Below, piece by piece: positions 1 to 5,079 of a stretch of 5,079 nt of DNA. Each line of letters begins with the position of its first letter. Position 1 is the stretch's first letter. The notes beneath the pieces are model-generated. The model was not told the DNA's origin. It saw only the letters and a program-made list of their open reading frames with translations, and did no database searches. Source of the stretch: Asaia bogorensis (GTDB taxonomy: Bacteria; Pseudomonadota; Alphaproteobacteria; Acetobacterales; Acetobacteraceae); assembly GCA_945873675.1 (NCBI GenBank), contig CAMCEP010000216.1:1-5079 (forward strand). The letters are read 5' to 3'. A program made the translations under genes and the position numbers.

Positions 1-231
1 TCCGGTGCGCGATGGAGCCTGCATTTGATGCATATGCTGGGGCTGATTATGGCATTGGTCTTTCTTGCGCTATTCTTTGGCCCTTGGGGCGCCATGCGCC
101 GGGCGATGGCAGCGGGCGACAAGCCCAATGCAGCGCGCGCGCTGGAGAGTATCAGAAAGCTGGTTTTGATGAATTTGATCATGGGGTTGATTGTGGTGGC
201 CTTCTCCGGCGTTGGGCGCATAGCGGGATGA
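1..231 (+). CDS. C-terminal part of a small integral membrane protein (possibly CopD-like), cut by the left window edge
   Basis: The reading frame is open from the first base of the window to the TGA at 229-231, giving 76 visible residues. Two hydrophobic segments are clear: one around residues 12-31 (rich in L, F, M and ending FFGPWGAM) and one around residues 52-72 (LVLMNLIMGLIVVAF). A basic, Ala-rich loop between them contains RRAM, GDKPN and ESIRK. This looks like the last two helices of a small multi-helix inner-membrane protein. The pattern (LHLMHMLGL, then FFGPW, then a short polar loop and a final helix) recalls CopD-like or similar four-helix proteins, but that family call is a guess from memory. 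An alternative is a complete 67-residue two-helix protein starting at the ATG at 28, with GGAG at 14-17 as ribosome binding site. I prefer the partial reading because the residues before that ATG (SGARWSLHL) are compatible with a helix already under way. Function is unknown. Its stop overlaps the next gene, so the two are probably co-transcribed. Confidence 0.6.
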   Translation, partial: SGARWSLHLMHMLGLIMALVFLALFFGPWGAMRRAMAAGDKPNAARALESIRKLVLMNLIMGLIVVAFSGVGRIAG

Positions 232-665
232 GCATTGCGCTGAAGGACGGCATCCAGATTGTTGAGGATGCCGCGCCGGAATTTGAAGCTGTCGCCGCCA
301 TTCAGCGCGGGCTGCATAATTTCAACCAGGAAACCGGTGGTTCTTATGACCGGGAGCCGGTGACGCTGCTGGTGCAGGATGCGGATGGCAAGACCTTGGG
401 CGGGTTACTGGGCCTGACATTCTGGGGCTGGCTGTTCATTGATTGGCTTTACTTGGAACGCGGCATGCGCCGGCGTGGCATTGGTGAGGAATTGCTGCAC
501 CGTGCGGAAGCGATTGGCCGCGAACGCGGCTGTACCAACGCTTATACGGATACCTTCAGCTTCCAGGCACCAAGTTTCTGGAAGCGCAATGGCTATGTGG
601 AATTCGGCAAGCTGGAAGGCATGCCGGCCGGGCATGCGCGGGTGTGGTTGCGGAAGAAGTTGTAG
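228..665 (+). CDS. GNAT-family N-acetyltransferase, substrate unknown
   Basis: This 145-residue protein should transfer an acetyl group from acetyl-CoA to an amine, probably in the cytoplasm. Length and layout fit a single GNAT domain. The acetyl-CoA pyrophosphate-binding motif A (R/Q-x-x-G-x-G/A) is at residues 81-86 as RRRGIG, directly after the strand FIDWLYLE (70-77). Motif B is seen as TDTFSFQAPSFWKRNGY (107-123), with the F/W-x-x-x-GY element typical of the family, and the protein ends in a basic tail (WLRKKL). The ATG at 228 was chosen because it gives a standard GNAT N-terminus and overlaps the upstream stop as ATGA, a usual sign of translational coupling. The frame stays open back to base 12, but that extension would overlap the membrane-protein gene entirely and resembles no GNAT sequence. 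No strong ribosome binding site precedes 228, which also suggests coupling. The acceptor cannot be told from sequence: small-molecule, peptide or antibiotic targets are all possible. Confidence 0.88.
   Translation: MSIALKDGIQIVEDAAPEFEAVAAIQRGLHNFNQETGGSYDREPVTLLVQDADGKTLGGLLGLTFWGWLFIDWLYLERGMRRRGIGEELLHRAEAIGRERGCTNAYTDTFSFQAPSFWKRNGYVEFGKLEGMPAGHARVWLRKKL
619..637. repeat. 7-bp perfect inverted repeat (hairpin) inside the GNAT 3' end
   Basis: GCATGCC at 619-625 and GGCATGC at 631-637 are perfect inverted copies around the 5-base loop GGCCG. The structure lies in the GNAT coding region, 28 bases before the end of that gene, and encodes the GMPAGHA stretch. No T-run follows on either strand, so it is not a standard intrinsic terminator. 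It may simply reflect the local amino-acid sequence in a GC-rich genome. Confidence 0.4.
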
Positions 666-671
666 ATCTAC
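662..671. repeat. 10-bp palindrome containing both convergent stop codons
   Basis: GTAGATCTAC is a perfect palindrome. The + strand TAG at 663-665 ends the GNAT gene, and the - strand TAG (bases 670-668) ends the Bug gene, so each half supplies one stop. The two coding regions are separated by only the bases 666-667, which leaves no room for a terminator between them. Confidence 0.7.
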
Positions 672-1636
672 TCCACCTTGATCCCGGCCTTGGCCACCAC
701 ATCAGCCCACATCGCAATCTCGCGCTTCAGCACCGCATCGAATGCGGCAGGGCTTTGCCCGCCTGGTTCCGTGCCCAATTCCAGAATGCGTTGCGTCAGA
801 TCGGGCGCCGCTATCGCCGCCGCAAACGCCTCATGCAATTGCGCCTGAATGGCCACAGGCGTGCGCGCGGGCAGGAAGGCCGCCACCCAGGTATCCGCTT
901 CGAACCCCGGCACGGTTTCCGCGACACTCGGCACATCCGGAAAGGCGCGGTTGCGCGTGGGGGACGTGACCGCGATGGGCCTGATCTGCCCTGCCCGCGC
1001 CAACCCCGCTGAGGCAGTGAGCGAATCAAAGCCAAGCTGCACATTGCCCGCCGCCAAATCCTGCAAGGCAGGGCCGGAGCCGCGATAGGGGATGTATTGG
1101 ATATCCACCCCAGTTGTCAGGCGAAATAGCTCAGCCCCCAAATGCGGCCCACCGCCGGGTGAACCCGCCGTGTAATTCAGCTTGCCCGGATTGGCCCGCG
1201 CATAGGCCAGCAATTCGGCAATGGTTCGGATGGGCAGGCTGGGTGTGGCCGTCACCAGCATGGGCGTGCGCCCTATCATGGTGATGGGCAAGAAGGCGCT
1301 TGGAATGTCGAAGGGCGCCTTGTCCTTATGCGTTGTCGGCAGGATGGAATGGGCCGAGGCATTGATCAGCACGGTATAACCATCTGGCGCCGCGCGGGCG
1401 ACTTCGCCCATGCCAATAATGCCAGAAGCGCCGGCGCGGTTTTCCACCACAATCTGCCAGCCTTTTTGCTCAGTGATTTTGCGCGCCACCAGACGGCCCA
1501 GAATGTCACTCGGCCCGCCAGGCGGGAAGGCGATCACGAAGCGGATGGGCGCAGTTGGCCAAGCGCCCTGCGCCTTGACGATGGCGGGCGCGACAAGCCC
1601 AGCGGCAAGCACCCCTCGACGAGATAAAAGCGGCAT
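668..1636 (-). CDS. Periplasmic solute-binding protein of the tripartite tricarboxylate transporter (Bug/TctC) family
   Basis: This is a 322-residue extracytoplasmic binding protein of usual Bug length. In this family the protein captures organic acids or related small molecules in the periplasm and hands them to a TctA/TctB membrane pair. The N-terminus carries a signal peptide: SRRGVL at residues 5-10 resembles a twin-arginine motif, a hydrophobic stretch follows (11-20), and cleavage probably falls after VKA at about residue 22. Family hallmarks are in order: WPTAPIRFVIAFPPGGPSD (26-44), VVENRAGASG (63-72), YTAGSPGGGPH (155-165), YRGSGPALQDLAAGNVQ (184-200) and FPDVPSVAE (232-240). These correspond to the ligand-binding loops of Bug proteins. 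The ATG at 1636 is preceded on its strand by GAGGGGG seven bases upstream (1644-1650). There are no TctA or TctB genes in the window, so it may be an orphan receptor, as is common in Bug-rich genomes. The ligand cannot be predicted. The gene lies just after the icd terminator and converges with the GNAT gene. Confidence 0.93.
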   Translation of the reverse strand: MPLLSRRGVLAAGLVAPAIVKAQGAWPTAPIRFVIAFPPGGPSDILGRLVARKITEQKGWQIVVENRAGASGIIGMGEVARAAPDGYTVLINASAHSILPTTHKDKAPFDIPSAFLPITMIGRTPMLVTATPSLPIRTIAELLAYARANPGKLNYTAGSPGGGPHLGAELFRLTTGVDIQYIPYRGSGPALQDLAAGNVQLGFDSLTASAGLARAGQIRPIAVTSPTRNRAFPDVPSVAETVPGFEADTWVAAFLPARTPVAIQAQLHEAFAAAIAAPDLTQRILELGTEPGGQSPAAFDAVLKREIAMWADVVAKAGIKVE

Positions 1637-1658
1637 GGTCGAACCCCCTCACCTTCAC

Positions 1659-1696
1659 AAAAAAATAGCGTGACCCAGTTTCCCGGATCACGCCAT
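1659..1696 (-). terminator. Rho-independent terminator of the isocitrate dehydrogenase gene
   Basis: Read on the - strand, bases 1696-1685 (ATGGCGTGATCC) pair with 1676-1665 (GGGTCACGCTAT) around the 8-base loop GGGAAACT (1684-1677). This forms a 12-bp stem with two G-U pairs. The stem runs into seven T residues (1665-1659). It begins 25 bases past the icd stop, the expected place, and points the same way. The Bug start codon lies only 22 bases beyond the T-run. Confidence 0.88.
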
Positions 1697-1721
1697 AGCC
1701 TTGCTTTGGGGGTGGTTCGGC

Positions 1722-3950
1722 TTATGCCTTCAGCGTCGCCAAAGCCTCATTCAAGGTCTTGCTCGGGCGCATCGCGGCCGAGGTTTTCGCATCATCAGGA
1801 CGGTAATACCCGCCCAATTCCTGCGCCTTGCCTTGGGCTTCGATCAATTCGCCATAAATCTTCTTCTCATTGGCAGAGAGCATGTCAGCCAGCGGCTTGA
1901 AGCGCGCAGCAAGGCCCGAGCTATTGTCGCGCGCCGCCAAAGCCTGCGCCCAGTAAAGAGCCAGGTAGAAATGGCTGCCGCGATTATCGATCTCACCCAC
2001 CTTGCGCGCGGGTGAGCGGTTATATTCCAGGATCCTGCCATTCGCTTCATCGAGCGTCTCAGCAAGCACCTTCACGTCTTCGCTATTCGTGGTCTGCGCC
2101 AAATGCTCAAGCGAAGCACCAAGGGCCAGGAATTCGCCAAGTGAATCCCAGCGGAGATAACCTTCGCCCTGGAATTGCTCGACATGCTTCGGCGCCGAAC
2201 CGCCCGCGCCGGTTTCAAACAAGCCGCCACCATTCAGCAGGGGCACGATGGAGAGCATCTTGGCCGAGGTGCCGAGTTCCATGATCGGGAAAAGATCAGT
2301 CAGGTAATCGCGCAGCACATTGCCAGTGACCGAAATGGTATCGAGCCCCTTGCGGATCCGATCAAGTGAGAATTGCATCGCCTCAACCGAACCCAGAATG
2401 CGGATATCAAGCCCGGAGGTGTCGTGATCCTTCAGGTATTTCTGCACCTTGCTGATCAGCTGCGCATCATGCGCGCGGTTCGCATCCAGCCAGAATACCG
2501 CTGGTGTATTCGTGAGCCGCGCACGGCGCACGCCAAGTTTCACCCAATCCTGGATCGGCGCATCCTTTACCTGGCACATGCGGAAGATATCGCCGGCCTC
2601 AACAGGGCGCGAGAGCAGCACGGCGCCATCATCGGCGACCACGCGCACTTCCCCATCTGCAGTCAGTTCGAAGGTCTTGTCGTGGGAGCCATATTCTTCT
2701 GCCTGCTGCGCCATCAGCCCGACATTGGGGACCGTGCCCATGGTCTTCGGGTCAAAGGCGCCATTGGCCTTGCAGTCTTCAATCACGGTCTGGAATAGCC
2801 GCGCATAGCAACGATCCGGGATCACTGCCAGGGTATCATGCAGCTTGCCATCCGGGCCCCACATCTTGCCCGATTCACGAATCATGGCCGGCATGGAAGC
2901 GTCAATGATCGTGTCGCTCGAGACATGCAGATTGGTGATGCCACGGTCGGAATTCACCATGGCAAGCGCCGGGCGTGCCTTATAAGTCGCGTCAATATCG
3001 CCCAGGATCGCGGCCTTCTCAGCCTCTGGCAGGGTTTCGATCTTGGCAAGCATATCGCCAACGCCGTTATTCGGATTGACGCCAAGGCGGGTCAGCGTGG
3101 CGCCATGCCGTTGGAACACATCAGCAAAGAAAACCGAAACCGCATGGCCGAACAGGATGGGATCGGAGATCTTCATCATGGTGGCCTTGAGGTGCACGGA
3201 AAACAGCACCCCTTCGCGCTTCGCGGCATCAATCTGTTCCGCAAGGAAAGCGCGGAGTGCCTTCCGGCTCATCACCGACGCGTCAATGATTTCGCCCGCG
3301 ATCAAAGGTGTCTTGGCCTTCAGCACCGTGACGCTGCCATCCTTCGCGACCAATTCAATGCGCGCATTGGTGGCCGCCGTGATGGTGGTCGCCACTTCCG
3401 AGCCATAGAAATCCCCGCCCGGCATATAGGCGACATGGGATTTGGAATCCTTCGACCAGGCGCCCATCTTATGCGGATTATTGCGCGCATATTGCTTCAC
3501 GGCACCTGCCGCGCGGCGGTCTGAATTGCCTTCACGCAGCACCGGGTTCACGGCACTGCCCAGCACCTTGCCGTAACGGGCGCGGATTTCGCGCTCGGCG
3601 TCATTCGTGGGGTTGTCCGGATAATCCGGCACCTTATAGCCCTTGCCCTGCAATTCCTTGATCGCAGCCTTGAGCTGCGGCACCGAGGCCGAGATATTCG
3701 GCAGCTTGATGATATTGGCTTCCGGCTTCAGCGCGAGCTTGCCGAGTTCGGCCAATTCATCATTCACCCTTTGCTCAGGCGTCAGGTTTTCGGGGAAATT
3801 GGCCAGGATGCGCCCGGTCAGCGATATATCCTTGAGGCTCATTTTCACGCCGGCGACACCCACGAAGGATTCCACGATGGGCAGCAGGGAATAAGTCGCC
3901 AGGGCCGGCGCCTCATCTACCTTGGTCCAGACGATTTCGAGTTCTGACAT
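1722..3950 (-). CDS. icd: Monomeric NADP-dependent isocitrate dehydrogenase
   Basis: This 742-residue enzyme oxidises isocitrate to 2-oxoglutarate and CO2 in the cytoplasmic TCA cycle, giving NADPH. It belongs to the large monomeric type, unrelated in length to the roughly 400-residue dimeric enzymes. Length and residue numbering agree with the Azotobacter vinelandii enzyme as I remember it. The isocitrate-contact positions S132, N135, R139, R145, K255, Y420 and R547 are all present. So are the metal ligands D350, D548 and D552 and the NADP-contact positions H589, R600 and R649. The signature LGSAVNPVLREGNSDRR (130-146) is intact. There is no frameshift or gap, so it should be active. I placed the start at the ATG at 3950, because GGAAGG lies seven bases upstream (3958-3963). 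An in-frame ATG at 3965 would add MEGNS but overlaps that ribosome binding site. A strong terminator follows the stop. Some genomes call this gene idh or icd2. Confidence 0.97.
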   Translation of the reverse strand: MSELEIVWTKVDEAPALATYSLLPIVESFVGVAGVKMSLKDISLTGRILANFPENLTPEQRVNDELAELGKLALKPEANIIKLPNISASVPQLKAAIKELQGKGYKVPDYPDNPTNDAEREIRARYGKVLGSAVNPVLREGNSDRRAAGAVKQYARNNPHKMGAWSKDSKSHVAYMPGGDFYGSEVATTITAATNARIELVAKDGSVTVLKAKTPLIAGEIIDASVMSRKALRAFLAEQIDAAKREGVLFSVHLKATMMKISDPILFGHAVSVFFADVFQRHGATLTRLGVNPNNGVGDMLAKIETLPEAEKAAILGDIDATYKARPALAMVNSDRGITNLHVSSDTIIDASMPAMIRESGKMWGPDGKLHDTLAVIPDRCYARLFQTVIEDCKANGAFDPKTMGTVPNVGLMAQQAEEYGSHDKTFELTADGEVRVVADDGAVLLSRPVEAGDIFRMCQVKDAPIQDWVKLGVRRARLTNTPAVFWLDANRAHDAQLISKVQKYLKDHDTSGLDIRILGSVEAMQFSLDRIRKGLDTISVTGNVLRDYLTDLFPIMELGTSAKMLSIVPLLNGGGLFETGAGGSAPKHVEQFQGEGYLRWDSLGEFLALGASLEHLAQTTNSEDVKVLAETLDEANGRILEYNRSPARKVGEIDNRGSHFYLALYWAQALAARDNSSGLAARFKPLADMLSANEKKIYGELIEAQGKAQELGGYYRPDDAKTSAAMRPSKTLNEALATLKA

Positions 3951-4127
3951 GCTGTTACCTTCCATAGCCTGGGCCGTTAGGGCCGCTTTGAATGTTTTGA
4001 GAATTACGCCCGCTTTGTCGCACCAGGGGGGGCGAAGGGCAAGTGGGCAGAGCCCGTGGTTGCGCGCCCGGCCATTTCTAAGAAAATTTTAATTCTTGCG
4101 CGTGATCAAGGGGTTATGCCCCGGGAG
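3951..4127. other. icd leader and galE-icd spacer, probably holding the icd promoter
   Basis: This 177-base gap has no plausible gene. Next to icd is its ribosome binding site, GGAAGG (3958-3963). Further upstream is a short repeat, GGGCCG-TTA-GGGCCG (3971-3985), whose GGCC cores could also pair. There is a G7 run at 4026-4032 and a small hairpin GGGC-AGA-GCCC at 4045-4055. An AT-rich patch (about 4073-4096) stands out from the GC-rich surroundings. On the - strand, TTGATC (4109-4104) followed 17 bases later by TTTTCT (4086-4081) could be a weak sigma-70-like promoter for icd, but the -10 match is poor. Just after galE, GGGG-TTATG-CCCC (4110-4122) is a short hairpin with no T-run directly after it, so a galE terminator is possible but not shown. 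Confidence 0.35.
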
Positions 4128-5079
4128 TCAGCGGTCCCCGTAACCCTTGGGATGGGCTTCCCGCCAGGCCCAGGTGGTGCGGACAATTTCATCAATATCG
4201 CCAAAGCGCGGCGCCCAGCCGGTTTCGTGCCGCAGCCTTTCACTCGCCGCCACCAGCACGGCGGGATCACCAGCGCGGCGCGGCCCGATGCTATGCGGCA
4301 CGGCACGGCCGCTCACGCGTTCAATGGCGCCCAGCACCTGCTTCACCGAATGGCCTTCGCCATTGCCGATATTATAGCGGCAGGACCCATGGGATTCGAG
4401 GCGCGCTAGCACGCGCAGATGCGCATCCGCCAAATCAGTCACATGCACATAATCGCGAATGCAGGTGCCATCTGGCGTTGGGTAATCATCGCCAAACACC
4501 GTCAGCGCCGGACGCCGGCCAAGGGCTGCATCAATCGCAAGCGGCACCAGATGGGTTTCGGGGGTGTGATCTTCCCCCGCACGCCCGGCGGGGTCTGAAC
4601 CAGCCGCGTTAAAAAAGCGCAGCGCCGCGTAGCGCAGCCCGTGGATGCGTTCCGCCCAGGCAAGCGCGGTTTCCACCATCAGCTTGCTTTCGCCATAGGG
4701 ATTGCCGGGGGCGACGGGGCAATCCTCATCAATAGGGATGCGTTCCGGCTTGCCAAAAAGCGCCGCGGTGGAAGACAGCACGAAGCGCATGCACCCGGCT
4801 TCGACCGCCGCTTCAATCAGCCGCACGCTATTGCCGAGGTTTTCCGCCAAGTAATGCATGGGCGATTTCATGCTTTCCCCCACCAGGGAAAGGGCCGCGA
4901 AATGCAGGACCGCATCAAAGCGCCAATTGCCGAAAACCCGCGCGAGTTCCGCGCGATCCGCCAATGCTGCCTGCACCAAAGTCGCGGCAGAAGGGACGGC
5001 AGCGCGATGGCCTTGGCTGAGGTCATCCAGCACCACAACCTCATCACCGCGATCAAGCAGTGCCAGCACCGCATGGCTG
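4128..5079 (-). CDS. galE: UDP-glucose 4-epimerase, N-terminus cut by the right window edge
   Basis: This cytoplasmic NAD-dependent enzyme of the short-chain dehydrogenase superfamily interconverts UDP-glucose and UDP-galactose, for the Leloir pathway or surface polysaccharide. The frame runs to the window edge as SHAVLALLDRGDEV, which matches the region just after the TGGAGYIG nucleotide-binding motif of GalE. About a dozen residues are therefore missing, and the GTG at 5069 is an internal Val codon, not the start. Counting from that Val, LDDLSQGH (14-21) is the NAD ribose-binding strand end, HFAALSLVGES is at 56-66, and SSTAALFG (99-106) carries the catalytic Ser/Thr as T101. YGESK (125-129) is the catalytic YxxxK. 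LRFFNAAG (150-157), PTPDGTCIRDYVHVTDLADAH (197-217) and YNIGNGEGHS (232-241) are standard GalE sugar-nucleotide segments. The protein ends normally at TGA 4128. A related UDP-sugar epimerase is possible, but the PTPDGT-IRDY-HV-DLA signature favours GalE. It lies 177 bases upstream of icd on the same strand. Confidence 0.93.
   Translation of the reverse strand, partial: SHAVLALLDRGDEVVVLDDLSQGHRAAVPSAATLVQAALADRAELARVFGNWRFDAVLHFAALSLVGESMKSPMHYLAENLGNSVRLIEAAVEAGCMRFVLSSTAALFGKPERIPIDEDCPVAPGNPYGESKLMVETALAWAERIHGLRYAALRFFNAAGSDPAGRAGEDHTPETHLVPLAIDAALGRRPALTVFGDDYPTPDGTCIRDYVHVTDLADAHLRVLARLESHGSCRYNIGNGEGHSVKQVLGAIERVSGRAVPHSIGPRRAGDPAVLVAASERLRHETGWAPRFGDIDEIVRTTWAWREAHPKGYGDR

Noticed and set aside
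12..227. A 72-residue N-terminal extension of the GNAT protein
   Set aside because: It overlaps the membrane-protein frame completely, looks like an out-of-frame translation, and the GNAT domain is complete from 228.
644..1012. A 122-codon + strand frame overlapping the end of GNAT and the Bug gene
   Set aside because: It is antisense to a clear Bug-family protein, has an Arg/His-rich composition and shows no family motifs.
2838..3524. A 228-codon open frame on the + strand, antisense to icd, plus several other long + strand frames at 2012-2808 and 3043-3408
   Set aside because: They lie wholly inside the strongly supported icd gene. Their predicted proteins are rich in R, H and A with no recognisable domain, as expected for antisense frames in GC-biased coding DNA.
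4079..4096. AT-rich near-palindrome (AAGAA...TTCTT) as an operator
   Set aside because: Only five base pairs match at the ends and the centre does not pair, so chance in an AT-rich patch is enough.
4110..4122. GGGG-TTATG-CCCC as a galE terminator
   Set aside because: The stem is only four base pairs and no T-run follows directly on the - strand. It is mentioned as a possibility in the spacer entry but not called.
5067..5069. GTG as the start codon of galE
   Set aside because: The frame continues to the window edge with SHA, matching the conserved GYIGSH region, so the true start lies outside the window.

Overview
The window looks like a piece of chromosome from a GC-rich proteobacterium. 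The best guess is an alphaproteobacterium of the Rhodospirillales/Acetobacteraceae type. That rests on the general look of the proteins: a Bug-type periplasmic binding protein with a short RR-led signal peptide, a monomeric NADP isocitrate dehydrogenase, and a GalE with an SSTAALFG active-site segment. No rRNA or other marker gene is present to confirm it. There are no insertion sequences, CRISPR arrays, tRNA genes or phage genes. Every protein is an ordinary housekeeping or metabolic type.

Layout. Bases 1-665 (+ strand) hold the end of a small hydrophobic membrane protein that runs in from the left edge, followed by a GNAT acetyltransferase whose start overlaps the membrane-protein stop (ATGA). 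All remaining genes are on the - strand. From right to left they are galE (4128-5079, cut by the right edge just before its N-terminal Rossmann glycine motif), a 177-base gap, the monomeric isocitrate dehydrogenase gene (1722-3950), a clear intrinsic terminator (1659-1696), and a tripartite-tricarboxylate-type solute-binding protein (Bug/TctC family, 668-1636). The Bug and GNAT genes converge, with only two bases between their stop codons.

How the genes relate. The isocitrate dehydrogenase works in the TCA cycle and supplies NADPH. The Bug protein probably captures an organic acid in the periplasm, but no TctA/TctB membrane partner is visible. GalE interconverts UDP-glucose and UDP-galactose for polysaccharide or galactose metabolism. 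I see no reason to treat these as one pathway: the terminator separates icd from the Bug gene, and a 177-base spacer separates galE from icd. I did not find a convincing new biological system. The points worth a second look are small: the location of the Bug gene's promoter, the palindrome shared by two convergent stop codons, a hairpin inside the GNAT gene, and the structure of the icd leader.
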